This document shows, one piece after another, positions 12,378 through 25,741 of a stretch of 64,000 nucleotides of DNA. Origin of the DNA: Glandiceps talaboti (lineage: Eukaryota > Hemichordata > Enteropneusta > Spengelidae); contig NC_135553.1 of the NCBI RefSeq assembly GCF_964340395.1, positions 17,976,001-18,040,000 of the forward strand, given 5' to 3'. Each line of letters starts with the position of its first letter. The first letter of the stretch is position 1. Position numbers and translations under genes: made by a program. Below the pieces are notes generated by a model. The model made no database searches. It was not told the origin of the DNA and saw only the letters and a program-made list of their open reading frames with translations.

Positions 12378-14552
12378 AAAATTTGTGAATTGCAGAAAAA
12401 AATGCGGTTAGATTTTGTTTTGTTTGTTGATACTTTATTAACTAAGTCACCAATTGCTTATAAATTTGATATCGTAACATCTACAAATTATGCGCCTAAT
12501 GGTGAAGAGAAAACATTTCACGTATATCAGTTCTGGGGCTGGAATTTGGAAGTGAGAGACTTTCATTTCACAACTTCATTTTTATTTCGGGAAACGAGAA
12601 GTGTAGCGAAATGCAGTTGTTCAGGGAAATGTGGTATTAAAGCCCCAAATAAAAGGTCGAATATCGGTGTGGGAGGTTGAATTTAATTCGGCAGATAACC
12701 CACGACATACGAGTATATATATTGCACCATTACCGTGACTCACTACAGAGGTTTTATCAAAACTGTTCTCCCAGAAATGAAAAGTGTAGGAATATTGATC
12801 TGTACATATCTTTATAGCTTTACAGCCACAATGCCATTCAATAAAACCTATGCACAATTGCCAATCAATGACATGATAAAATGGAAATATTTTGATAGAA
12901 ACCTCAAATAGGTATAAATATACTGTGATGTGATGTGATGTGATGTGATGTGATGAAATATGTACGGAAAATAGAAAAGTACATTTTTGTTGCTGGAAAA
13001 AAATATGTGATTAAATTTCTTTATTTAGTACAATGTAGATGATTTATCAAGTTCATCGACAACAAAGATAGCTCGGATCGACAGGTTATTTTTTCTGACG
13101 GTGATCTGATGATGAACAGACAACTTACATGTCGTCCTATATCATATCAGAATGGAGGTTAGACGACAAGGGTTTCAACTATAGCGAATTTTTTTGATAG
13201 AAATAAGAAATCCACGAAAAAAGATTGTTTCCCTGGGAAAGCATGGTGATAAACTCAATAAAAAGGTCGAATATTGGCGTGGAAGGTTGAAATTAATTCG
13301 GCAGATAATCCACAACCTCCGGACCTACTACAGTAGAATACGGCAATTATTCATATACGAGTATATACAGTTACAAACTTTCTAAGCGGTGAGGACATTC
13401 TCTGATAGGTTGATTACAAATTAAACGTAATGCTTTTTCAGCAGTTTTTACCTTCAAAGACCTGTTTGCAATGCTATGCTGTATGCTGTCAACACTGAGG
13501 GCGCAGTGTATTGATGAGTCATTTCTGTGTTGGTAGTATAAACCACTGGCACTACTAGTAATGTTAGTTCTATGAAGGTAGGTATGTATACATAAGTTGT
13601 ACGTTTCAAACACTTGTAATGTAGTTTTTCTTTTAAATAAGATCTCACTATACAGAGATGAAAAGTGCAGGAATATCTCTAACGAAAACTTTACAGTTTA
13701 CAATGACATAAATTGGAAATGTTCGATAGTAACCTCAGCTAGTAGAAATTTGGTACAAATATACTGTGAGAAGATGACAACTCTACGAAAACAACGTGAT
13801 TTCAAAAGTTCCATAAAATATGATGGATTTTTATCAATGACATGACATTTTGATATATAGTACATGTAGAGAAACTGGATAGCTAAAAACGACAAATTAT
13901 TCTGTTTGAAACTGAAGGACAGACACTTTACGTTTATCATTTGAATCTAGAGTATAGAACTTTCACTTTACAATTTTTATTTGAGGAAAAGAGATGAACA
14001 AGGAAACCCAGTAGTATGTACAAGGAAAGAATGACACATGAAACTCAAAATAAAAGGTCGAATATTGGCATGGAAGGTTGAATTTAATTCGCAGATAATC
14101 CACAACCTCCGGACCTACTACAGTAGAATACAGCAACTGTTATTATATGAGTATATAGAAATACAAACTTCCAAAACGGTGAGGACATTCTGTGACAGCT
14201 TGATTACAAATTAAACGTATGCTTTTTCAGCAGTTTTTTTTTTCATTCGAAAGCCTATTTGAATATCATGTAGTCAACACTGAGGGCGTAGTGTATGCAT
14301 GAGTCATCAAAACAAGATGACAATGTGTTGCAATAATCGTGCGTTGTTTTTGAGACATGTAAGATATTCTAACTTGTTCAAAACACTAGTAAATGAGATT
14401 TTTTTCTTCCCCAATCTTTTAGTTTTCCAAAAGAGTAACTATACAGATACAAACTTACAAATCAGTGAGGACATTCTCTTCTCTGACATGTTGATTAATG
14501 TTTTATCATCAGTTTTTCACCTTGAAAGACTTAAAAAAAAAAAAAAAAAAAA
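12378..14552. repeat. Spacer of the palindrome, built of repeat-family copies
   Basis: About 2.2 kb between the arms. 12720-13812 is an inverted copy of 8373-9445. 13700-14075 resembles 7020-7375 in direct orientation. A 96-codon open frame (12390-12680, +) and decayed relatives near 13908 and 7240 share a stretch that looks conserved at protein level, so the repeat may once have carried coding sequence. An A-tract (14532-14555) marks the junction with the right arm. Confidence 0.75.
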
Positions 14553-16894
14553 AAAGCCTGGTGATAATCTGACTATGGGCATCTATTCCACAAGTAGTCA
14601 TTTCTCATTTCAGAATGAAGATTCCAACTCAACGTGGTTTCAAGTCGCAATTTTATCTAAAGTAATGTGAAGTACAAGACAATCCAATGTTACAAAGGGA
14701 AAGCATTGTAAAATAAAAAATGGTCAAATATTGGCGTGGAGGGTTGAATTTAATTCGGCAGATAATCCACAACCTCCGGACCTACTACAGTAGAATACAT
14801 CAACTATTCTTATACGAGTATATACAGTTACAAACTTTCTAAGCGGTGAGGATATTCTCTGACATGTTAATTAATGCTTTTTCAGCAGTTTTTACCTTCA
14901 AACACCTGTTTGACTACCGTGTCGTCAACACTGAGGGCGTAACATGCATGTGTATAAATGTGCAGGACTAGTTTTCGTGATAGGTGATAAAATGAATGCA
15001 AAATAAAATATTGAAAACGTGAAATGTGCATATTGAAATGATTCGTAGGAAATGACAAGCTACTCATGAACTACAGTAAAAGTCTGTGTACCGGCCTTAG
15101 ATGCAAAGTAGTCCCGGGTCCAAACTCACACTCTATTTAGTGGTCTGAGGTCCAAAGTAGACCCAGGCTAGAGTTTAATACCTAACTTCAGTTTAAAGCA
15201 CTATTGACATAAGAGATTAATTGAAAGCGTTCGCTTACACTGAGTGCCAATCCGATTAAAAAAAATAAAAGTCTGATGTGGTGAAAGCGGCTAGGTGTCT
15301 TTATTTACCTCTACTTCCATCATGGCTTTGTGCCGTTTGTTTTGTTCCGGGTGATCGCCTCTTTCCCTCAGATCTCAGACCACTATAGGGTCTGAGCTCA
15401 CGGATTGACTGAGTGCGTACTTATCGAACTATTCAACAGTTGTGCTGTGCATGGCCAGAGAAAGAAGATATGAAATTTAACTTGCTGTTCAGTGTATATT
15501 GATTATATAAATGTAGTATGCAATTATAGAAATACAAAGCATATAAGGCGATATTATCTCAGGCCAAAACAATCTGGGATATTTATAGCTAAATGTTCAC
15601 CAGGCATAACAAGGCTCGAAATACTAGTACTACACCATCATTTCACACTGGTTGTCGACATCGTTGTGTATTCGACATCGTTGTGTATATTGTCTTGAAA
15701 ATTTGAAAAATGGAATTTCAAGTCTCAAGTCGATATAATGACAGTGATTAAATCTAAAACAAATGATTTACCTTTACTAATCTGAAACAAGTATGAAACA
15801 GTCAAAAAAGGTCAATGGACGGCGTGGGGTAGGTTAGTCTTGTCAGACGTGAGATAACCCAGTACCTCCGGACCTTACTTAACCACTATGTACGTTCAAC
15901 ATATAAAGGCTACTTCTACACTTAAAACTCTATCTACGGTGATGCAGTTTTGTACGATTTATTTTATTTGATAAATTCACATTACGATAGTAAATTTGAA
16001 TATTCATGAAATTACTCATAAACGACGTATAATTCTGAGAAAAATAGATTGGGAAGTTCCACATTTCTTTATGCATTATTTGGGGGCGCTCTTATCGTCT
16101 AAAGGTTAACATCGCGCTTAAACAACTCTGATTAAAGTCTATAACAGCAGGGCAAACCCCTCCAAAGTCATTTATTTCAGAACAAACCGTTATACACGTA
16201 GTTACTTCGGTATTGATGCAGTACGTACGTGCCTTATGCATCCATGCCTGTCAGATTATTCAATTGGTCACGTGGGGCACTATACGTACGCACCCACAGA
16301 ATACCGAAACAATTTTGAATCACCTGAAACACAGTATACAGGAATTGAACTGTGGCCCAAACAGTTTCGTATTTTAGAGTTTATTTTTAATATTACTTTA
16401 TTAGAAATCCAATGTACACTACTATTATACATACATAAATACACCGCTTGTCATAACTGTTGGGAATCATTTCAGGAGATCTAGACCATATTGATCAGTT
16501 ACTATATACACTATCGGGGTCTAATGTCATATGTTACTGTTACGTGTATCCAGACCCTTTCTTTGCTACATGCCTGTGTCTATTAACCAATAAATGGGTA
16601 GACATGGGTAGTAAATGGTAACCGAATCAAATTATGAAATTATCAAAATATTTATATTGTAAAAACAAACAGTTCCATAACGTACGTACCAATGTTCTCT
16701 CCATTTTGATTATTAAACACCCATCCGATTTTCGTTCAAACTATACCCTTCTTACTTCTCAAAAAGACCGTACAATAGGTATTGCGTCATGCTGAAACTC
16801 ATTATCTGTAGACAACAACGTCGAACGTCATATCGGTACTGTTTCAAACACGGTTGCTGTGATAGACACTTAGTCTAGTAAATACAACAAATCG
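14553..16894. repeat. Right arm of 6.9-kb imperfect palindrome
   Basis: Inverted counterpart of 10013-12377. Divergence between arms is modest, so the duplication is fairly recent or the arms are kept alike by gene conversion. It ends at the ATACAACAAATCG block near 16894, beyond which similarity stops. No gene is supported inside. Confidence 0.88.
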
Positions 16895-17898
16895 TCGTTT
16901 ATTCAATGAACCAACGAGCATGTAGATAGTATATTCCAATTATTGATCACTTTAATACGACAGGTTTACAAACGGTTGCACAAAAATGAATTTAATGACT
17001 ATACGCTTACGTCATCAATTCAGCATTGACAGTCTTCTAAGTTTACCTAACAAAACTTGTAACATATAAAATCACTATAACTGTGTTGTTATACGTGTGT
17101 ATACTTAGTATTTAAAATGTGATTGCATAACTTTATCTACGAAGGTGGGTATCAAAGTATTTTCCCTTACAAGGAGTCAGTTGTAATGCACATGTGACTA
17201 GCTGTTTCTTGTGGATGAAATCACTGATAATGAAGGTGGTGTACGTAAGAAGGGTTTCGTTCAATGTTTTTGTAGTTATGTTTGATTTTACACCGAACCT
17301 TTAAATTTCCTGATGTAGTTCGATTATTTTGATCACCTTATGCATATAATATACCCTTCAAGTTTCCAATTATCGATGATACACTGACTTGGTGTCCGTT
17401 TGTAAATAGTCCCGGATATGGCACGGATTTGATTACTCTGTTTGTCAACAGTGTAGATTTGTGGCTTGTTGATAGCATTTGATCATGCATACTCCATGGA
17501 GTACGAAATAAATCGTAAATAAGAACATGAATTAACAAAAACGTCGTTCTAGTTACAAAAGTTAGTAGCGAGGCTTTAAAAACTATTTCACAAATATATG
17601 TACAGTGTATATATATGATAATGTTAAGAAAATAGAAAGACACAAATGGACGGCACTGCCTGTCACAGACTGAGTAAAAAAATACTCAACCCTTATAAAT
17701 ATTTGTATATTTTCTGAAGTAAAAGATTCAGTTAAATATCTTTCGTGAAATAGAAAACATTGGTTTTGGTCGGTTCTGTTGTTCAGTTATACCGTAAAGT
17801 TGGTTTGAGTCTTGTCAAGTGACTTCTGCACACAGAGTCATGTTACATTATTTACAAAATAGAGGCAAGTTTCGGATATTTTTTTTTCTAAAGATATT
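16895..17898. other. No supported gene
   Basis: Unique AT-rich sequence between the palindrome and the last exon of gene B. The 101-codon minus frame at 17338-17643 has no domain or splice signal that I recognise. Part of this interval is presumably the gene B 3' region. Confidence 0.5.
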
Positions 17899-18108
17899 TT
17901 AAAATCCTGTGGCTGCATTATAACTTGGTGGTGGTGGAGCGCTCATGTACCTGGAAGATATAAAGGTTTGTATAGATATTTATTTAATATACTCGGAATG
18001 TCTTTTATCGTGTTTACATTTGTACGTCAAAGCAACTTGCCTTTCTGCCTGCCTACCTGTATGTCTAAATGTCAATATGCGTGCGTGCGTGCGTGTGTGT
18101 GTGTATGT

Positions 18109-18192
18109 GTGTATGTATGTATGTATGTATGTATGTATGTATGTATGTATGTACGTACGTACGTATGTATGTATGTATGTATGTACGTACGT
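18109..18192. repeat. (ATGT)n microsatellite in gene B intron
   Basis: ATGT and ACGT tetranucleotides with a leading GTGC/GT stretch, inside the 316-bp intron between the tail exons of gene B. Confidence 0.9.
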
Positions 18193-18624
18193 TCGCAGAC
18201 TACACAGAATGGTTGATACGTTGTTTTCTCCTAATAATATTTTCTATACCCAAGGATTTCACTTACCCAGGTGGATAGGCAGGATCTTGTTCAGCAGGAG
18301 GGTACCCAGGTGCTTTTCCATATGCTGGTGGTTGTGGAGCAGCATATCCTGGTGCTGCCGCAGGTGGTTGCCCGTATGCTTGCCCAGGTGGCGGGTATGC
18401 TTGCCCGGGTGGCGGGTATGCTTGTCCTGGTGGTGGCGGCGGGTAACCCATTGGTTGTTGGGCTGGGTATCCCATCGCAGTCGATGTTGATATCACCGTG
18501 GCTCCCGTGGGCTGAGGTTGCTGTACATGAACCATAGTGACCGTAGAATTTCGATACTGACAATGCCACACTATTCCAATGCAAAGAAATGTTACACCGG
18601 CTATGAACAGCACACCTCCAATGT

Positions 18625-19984
18625 GTCCTTGGTGTAATCACATTGACAACAAAGATCTGGTTGGTGTAGTCTTCCTTGATTTGAGGAAGGCGTTTGACCT
18701 TGTGAATCATGAAATATTATTTGATAAATTGCATATTTATGGTGTTAATAAAACATCCTTGAATTTATTCAACTCATATCTCGCGAATAGGAAGCAACGG
18801 GTTTCTATAAATGGTTGTATTTCTGATAGCGTTCCCCTAGAGGTTGGGTTACCCCAAGGATCGATATTAGGACCGCTTCTGTTTCTCTTGTATATCAACG
18901 ATTTGCCACTTTGTACTTCGAATTGTGAAATCGATATGTTTGCTGACGATTCTACGATTCATACGTCGGCACAGTCAGTGACAGATCTTGAGTACAAGTT
19001 AAACGGTGCTCTTGGTGGTATTAGTGATTGGTGTACTGAAAACAAAATGTGCCCTAACATTGACAAGACAAAATGTATGCTAATTACAACTAGACAGAAA
19101 CGAACACACTTGTCACGTAGTGACTTGAATGTGAAACTGGGTGATTATGATATTGAAAATGTTCTAAGTGAAAAGTTGTTGGGAATAGTCATAAACAATG
19201 ATTTGTCATGGTCTTCACATGTAAACAATATTGTGAAGAAAATTAAATCTAAGTTATATCTCTTGGCGCGAATAAAGTGCTTCCTTCCAGAATCGGCACG
19301 GCGGCAATACTATAATAGCTTTATTTTACCTCACTTTGATTACTGTCAAGCAGTATGGGGCTGCTGCAGCAAGATCGACAACACCCGATTAAATAGTCTA
19401 CTGAAACGTTCCATGAGGCTTATTTTAAATTGCGACGCCGGCATATCTCCCACTGAGATGCTAATCAGGCTAAACTGGTATCCACTCTCCTATCGTTACA
19501 AATTTAATAACGTTGTTTCAGTTTATAAAGCATTACAAGGCCAATATCCCACTTATATCAGTCGATTACTTTCACCATATAGACCTAGTCGGTCTTTGCG
19601 CTCAGTTACAAATCACTCGTTACTAGTCCCATTTGCCAGAACAAATGTTTTTAAGGATTCATTTCGAGTAGCAGCGCCTACACTCTACAATCAACTACCG
19701 GCTGCAATAAGATCTATTACTAATATTAGAAGTTTCAAAATTGCGTGTCATAAACATTACTTTCAGGGTTTCATAGATGACAATGTAAATTTTTAGTATG
19801 GTCGTATTTTCTATGTCACTTGCTGTCTGTATTTTGTCTGTTGGACGTTTTGTGCCGTTATTGCATTTTTTTGCAATTTGTATGTAGTCTCCTTTTCTGC
19901 CATTGTATTTTAATTTGTTCTTTTTTGTTCTCGACCCTCATGAAAAAAGGCTGTTACCTATGAGGCTATCGAGTTTAAATAAAG

Positions 19985-20016
<32 letters not shown>
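18625..20016 (+). mobile_element. 5'-truncated CR1/Jockey-type LINE inserted in gene B
   Basis: The insert is flanked by the 5-bp target duplication AATGT (18620-18624 and 20017-20021). It starts inside the reverse transcriptase domain and ends with AATAAA (19978-19983) and an (ATT)n tail (19988-20016), as expected for a non-LTR element truncated at the 5' end during target-primed insertion. Its orientation is opposite to the host gene. The intact reading frame and clean duplications suggest a young insertion. Confidence 0.92.
18652..19796 (+). CDS. LINE ORF2 C-terminal part: reverse transcriptase (partial)
   Basis: An open frame runs through the element to TAG at 19796; its apparent ATG at 18579 lies in host sequence and is not the native start. 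Visible reverse transcriptase motifs are VVFLDLRKAFDLVNH (palm, motif A), GLPQGSILGPLLF (motif B), FADD (motif C catalytic Asp pair) and the downstream LLGIVINNDLSW block. The C-terminal region with PHFDYCQAVWG and LYNQLPAAIRS is typical of CR1/Jockey-group ORF2. The upstream endonuclease and the first RT motifs are missing. It is not expected to support its own mobility. Confidence 0.92.
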
Positions 20017-20017
<1 letters not shown>

Positions 20018-20174
20018 ATGTAGAATAACCACCAGAACAACGCCTCTAAGATTATGCCCATCACGATGAGCACAATACCGGTGATTATAAACGACTGAGA
20101 TCGCTGGCGGAGTCTGTGATCCACCGGCATTTTGATTTTATAGGTTGGAATTTACAAAATTATCCTTTTTTTAT

Positions 20175-23100
20175 CTGAAATAGGAACGAAAAAGAGTTTG
20201 ATGAAGGGCATCAATAAAGTAGTATAAAAAACTTATCAGAACGACTTTATGTATGACACAGCAGGTACATACATTTTCTGTCTGTCTGTCTGTCTGTCTG
20301 TCGGGGGTTATTGGTGCTACTTTACCCGTGATGATTTGTTGAGTAAATGATATCTTAGCAACCACTGATAATTAAATATTTATAGAAAAAAAGTCAAAAA
20401 AAGTATCGAAAAATGACGTTTATATAATGACGGAAACAATGTTTCTTATTACTTGTCTGTCGTAATTACTATGAGAAGAATGACAAAATGGTGCATTTTG
20501 CAAAGTGTCGACAGTAGCCCGTGCTGACTTTCACTTCGTATGGGACATAGAGTACCATTAATGCGATTTTGAAATGGGACCTGTAGTCTTAGCAAATGTT
20601 GAATATATTAATTTTTTGATTTCATATTTGTTTACAAAGATGAAGGCAGTAGACCGGACAACTGTACTCTGAGACAGTTTACGTAAACTATAAAAATGAC
20701 AGGTTTTCGACATTAGAAATTGCAACTGGCGGTGTGTACATGACATGTGAATCAAGGAGGTAGTTCTTCCCATCTCCATGGTTACATCCATTTCAACAAC
20801 CACAACAGATTTAAGGGTATTCACGCTCATGTTTTCAAGGAGGTCGATAATCACTTTCTATTACTGTACCTCTGGGCAATATATGCAACAGGTATTTTGG
20901 CAGCCATTTTGAATTAATACGCAAGGAAATAGTTTGGATATATTTTTTTTCACGTCATAATCAACATATTTTATTCTCAGCTTGCACACTCACATAACCA
21001 TTTCAGTTATGGTCCTTCAAAGGCCTACTCTGCATATAAATATAGGGTGATGGCCATTATGCTAGATGACTTTAACCGTGCAACCATCACATAGACTGTG
21101 TTTGTGATGCAACACGCTCACAGAGCTCATAGAGTGCCTATAAAACTGCCATTTTTGAGAGTATTACAGATTGCTTTTATCTCCTTATATTGGACTACGG
21201 TATTATGAATATACAGGAAAGAAATCTGTCTCTGTATTTTTGAAAATTAATGCGTTTTGGGGGACTATTGAAAATGGTGCCATTTCTTCTTTAAGAATTT
21301 AGAATTTAATTGTAATTTCCAATTATTCCTAATAAGTGTCTCATTTTGTTGTCATGGTGATATTCAGCGTTGCACATCCAATTAATTACCTTGGTGCAAT
21401 ATTTCCTTCTATACGTTCATCTATTTTTAATGTCATCATTCAAATGAGTCAACACAATGAACGTGTAAGATATATTTTCTCTTATTCTAAGTGAGAAAAT
21501 TCGTGTATGGTGGTCAGTATATGGTCGCATATAGTCACGGTAGTAAACTTCACTGTGTGATTTAAAAAAAAAATTAAATTTAAAAACATGGAATTTTCAT
21601 TAGAAATAAAAGCTTAAACCCTGAGTAAACCAGCTGATACTTTATGAAAAGTGGACACAGTGAACAGTATTATTCAATAAAGTACATCAAATTTTGTTCT
21701 CACGGTGGCGTCTTTGCACGGTCGATCGTGAGCGTAGCAAAAATAAACAGAACTGAAGGAATAATGGACATATGAACTCAAAAAAAAAGGAAATAAAAAG
21801 ATTTTTTAACTAAAAAAAACAAAAACAAAAACATCATTTTTTAGGTGACCCAAATTCACCCACCATCACATTTTAAGGCCTCCTAAGTCATTCTAAGTCT
21901 ATCTTGCCAGTGTTGTCGAAAGTATACCAAAACTATGTGAGTTTTCACCACCTACCCTCCTACCTTTCAAAATATAGAGGGAGACTAAACCTCAGACCAC
22001 TATAGTGGCTTTTTTCTAAATAGTCTGAGCATAGACCGTCCACCCGGTCTAAGCGTAAACACAGAGTCACTTTACTTTGACCTAGGAACACTAAACATGC
22101 AAAATAGTAATTAGAAAATGAGAAGCCTGTACAAACATTTTGTTGATTAATAAATGATGTAGTAAATCGTACACATTATTAGTAATTAATCATCGAACAT
22201 AATCACCAAATCGTTCATATTTTTTCATGATATAAAAACATCTATACTAACCATGCTATTACCGACGATAAAATAATTTTAGAAAATGAACGAAACCTAT
22301 CGACCACCTTTTGAATGCAGACAGTTTGTTTTAAAATATACGGGGTTGACCCGCTGAAATAAGAATAAACTGGGCATTTGTATTTTTTTGCTTTTGGGTT
22401 CGTATAAATTTAAAAGATCTGTCGAAAAAAATTGAGATGTTGAACACTATAGCTGTTATGTACTGTCGTAATGTTGTGGCTTGACCTTGAGGGATACCAT
22501 ATAACAGTCTATAATAGTATTTGGATTATACTTCCATGGTATCTGTAAACACTGATCGAATTTACAATACACCATTGTTAGACTGCAGAATGGTTTCATC
22601 TGCAAGTTCTGTTATTATCTACACCATAGGTTACGTCATTATAGGTTGGATTAATGAAATAGTGCTTCTAATAGATGGCGTGGATGGACATTAACTCGAA
22701 CGACAACACTAGTGCTTCATTTCGAAGCGGTACAACAATTAGTAGCCTTCCTCGACGTAAGCTTATTTGTTTACTGAGTCAAGAGCTTCGAGAGCGAAAA
22801 TCGATCTACTTTAGCTTTTGAGCAAAGACATACATGTTTGAATTTCAAATGATCGAATGGCGTGATATCCCCGGGTGATATCTTATGATGGGTTACAATA
22901 ATGACAAATAAAATTCACCTAGGAAAAAAGCCGCAATGATTCTGTTTTGAACTAGATTGTTTATCTATGAATCCACGACATCATGTAGGTAGGCATATAA
23001 TAGCACATACTCCTCTAATCGATAACCATGCATTCAGTTGCGTTTTGTATGTTTGGGACTGTGTATCGAGTTGATGTTAAAACTACACAGTGCAAACACA

Positions 23101-24949
23101 ACGCTTATATCGAAACCATGGCTGTAGAAACAGTCCGTGTTTGTAGCGAACCGATGGAACAGTTGATGAGTTATTTCATTTCCTTACATAACGATTTCGA
23201 TTGTAATTTGTAAGTGAATACATATACATATGTAAACGTACGCTGTTCGGATCTCCCCCGTCTGTCTCGAACTAAACTACTGTGCTCGATAAAAACCCTA
23301 CGACATGCCTTTACATCCAGAATAAAGAAGCCTTTTCCCCAACTACATCAATCATTTTTTCAAACGCATTACCCCAAGTCATTTTAGCTTCGGTACACAC
23401 TCACCTGCAGCTGTCAAAACGGAATTCAAAGGTTGGAATGACAGGTCGGTCACCACTTATTGAGAAGATCCGACCTGAGGAACATTTCTGCGCAGATCGG
23501 CCGGTGTCATGACGTCAGTGTACATTTGACTGTCAATGGATTTCATGTATTGTTGTCTGACGGCTTCTACTCGGCAGATCTGTGACGTGTTATGTAAATG
23601 TTAGATCGTATCCAAAGTAACAAAGATGGCGGACACTTCTGCGTTCTGTTATTAAATTACCATATCAAAGTTCGTTAACCCGGATTTTCAATGACGTCAG
23701 TTCAGAATGACTACATATTTTATGAACGTGGTACTTACATATAAAGTGAACGATGATTCTAGCGTAAAGATAACAAAAAGTTCCGAATGTATGTATGTAT
23801 GTATGTATGTATGTATGTATGTATGTATGTATGTATGTATGTATGTATGTATGTATGTATGCATGTATGCATGTATGGATGTATGTATGTATGTATGTAT
23901 GTATGTATGTATGTATGTGTGTGTGTGTGTGTGCGTGCGTGCGTGCATGCACGCGAGCGTACGTGCGTGCGTGCGCGTGTTTGTGTGATGTGAATTGATG
24001 TAAGCATATGTCTATACGTCTGTTAATTTTGCTTTTAAATGGATGGAAAGTTTTAATGTTTACTTCAATCTGTTTTTTTTCTTTCGGTTTCCTTAATGAC
24101 TCGTTTTTGGATTTCAAGACTCAGAAGACACCGAAAACATGTTGGGGAAAAATAGAATGAGAAATGTCATCTGTGCTAAGAATAACCCACAAAAATAGCC
24201 ATGTGATATTTTTGTGAATGGTTTTATCCATGAAAGCATGTGAAAGATCATAAATAAGTCATTGTAACAAACCCAATTTAACATAAAAAATATTGCACAC
24301 ACGCATGCACGCACGCACGCCCGCCCACCCGCCACTCACTCACTCACTCACTCACTCACTCACTCACTCACTCACAGAGAATAACCCATAATCTTATTTT
24401 GGTGTACTGTCACTACCTGAATCTAACTGAATGAGCTTTCAATTTTCTCTCCGTTCTTGCAATTATTTTTTTCAGAACGATTTGACAGCAAATATGGCGC
24501 CTTGATCCCAAAACTGTTTGATACCCACTTTTCCCAGCCCAATGACGAGTTTTTGTAGGTAAGTCTGACAAATAATACACAGGTATTCCTAATATCATTG
24601 CCAGTGTTGTCAACAGATTACCGTCCAACATCACTCTATAGCCTGATAAACACCGCCCTCAGTGGTTGTTTTGCAAAATGATCTTGAGTGCACACTAGTA
24701 CTGCTGGCACGTTTCACTGTAATATGAGTCAACGCGAAAATAAAATCTACACATTTCAAAAGTTAGGTAATCTGCAAATCATGTTTTATTCAAATTTTAA
24801 ATAATATAAACAAACAAACTTCTTATAGTAAAACCGTTTCAATATCTCTGTGTAAAAATCTGCTCGAAAACGATTTGGAATAGTACGGTGCGCTCCCGAA
24901 TCGATGTAAGTTAAAGATGACATTTGATCAGAATTGTCTTCTTCAAAAT
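20175..24949. other. No supported gene; microsatellites
   Basis: Contains (TCTG)n at 20280-20302, a long ATGT/GT array at 23786-23935, and (ACTC)n at 24331-24375. 21975-22045 carries a short dispersed sequence (CAGACCACTATAG) also seen near 11540, 45358 and 51975. I see no exon with plausible splice sites. The promoter and leader of gene B, and 3' parts of gene C, would fall here if they extend this far. Confidence 0.5.
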
Positions 24950-25660
24950 ATGCAACTACCTCAGTAAACTTGAACTTAAAATTGCCTAGTCTATGCAGCT
25001 ACCTCAGTAACCCGACCTATACAGTATGCAGCCACCTCAGTAAACTTGAACTTGAAATTGCCTTTACTATACAATGTAATATACAGCCACCTCAGTAAAC
25101 TTGAACTTGAAATTGCCTTTACTATACAATGTAATATACAGCCACCTCAGTAAACTTGAACTTAAAGTTTCCTTTACTACAAATATGCAGCTACTTCAGT
25201 AAACTTGGACTTACAATTTCATTTTCTATACAATATACATCTACATCAGTAACTTGACCTTGAAATTGCCTCTACTACGTATACTATACAATATACAACC
25301 ACATCTGCAGTAAATTCGAACCTATACTATATACAATATATGGAGCTATCTCAATACTGAGCTCGTTGATTTAGACTAAGTTATTTTTTATACTTTCTAA
25401 AATGAAACTGCCTTTACTGTACAATATATATGTGCAGCTATATAGTCATTGACCTTATAAAGTTGCCTTCAATTACTGCTCAGTATATACAGCTATGTCA
25501 GTACTCGTGGACTGATAAAGTTGCCTTTACTGTACAAGATATACAGCTATGGACTGATAAAGTTGTCTTTACTATTCGATATATATACATCTAACTGTGA
25601 GCAGTACACATGAACTCAAAATATTTAGTAACTATATAATATACAGTTGTCATAGTACTC
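24950..25660. repeat. Degenerate minisatellite, unit about 60 bp
   Basis: Repeated blocks of the form CAGCCACCTCAGTAAACTTG, then GAACTTGAAATTGCC, then TTTACTATACAATGTAATA. The units at 25020-25200 are nearly identical, while those after 25250 are progressively diverged. No coding. Confidence 0.8.
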
Positions 25661-25741
25661 GTGGACTTATTATGAAATTCTTCAAATAATAAATTATCAC
25701 AAGAAAGGATTCTATTTACAATACTTCATCTATTTATTATA

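Larger units (their letters stand above)
17899..20174 (-). pseudogene. Gene B: two-pass membrane protein split by a LINE insertion
   Basis: The start ATG is at 20130. The first coding part, 20017-20130, encodes the N-terminus and helix 1. Coding resumes at 18267-18624 with helix 2 and the tail, and the last exon is 17899-17950 (stop TAA). The donor GTAAGT is at 18261-18266 and the acceptor CCAG at 17951-17954, phase 2 as in genes A and C. Omitting 18625-20021 (LINE plus one AATGT duplicate) gives 519 coding bases, 172 residues, with no frame disruption. The helix 1 region (IILEALFWWLF) resembles gene A (VILEIVLWIFF). Helix 2 has LFIAG...GIVW as in gene D. The tail has GQAYPPP repeats and ends in a PPPPSY-containing peptide. 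An acceptor at 20175-20176 implies an upstream leader exon. As assembled, the allele cannot encode the full protein unless the antisense LINE is spliced out. The lesion may be polymorphic. Confidence 0.85.

Noticed and set aside
17945-18490. 181-codon + frame ending in Trp/Arg-rich sequence
   Set aside because: Antisense shadow of the gene B tail exon joined to an ATGT microsatellite.
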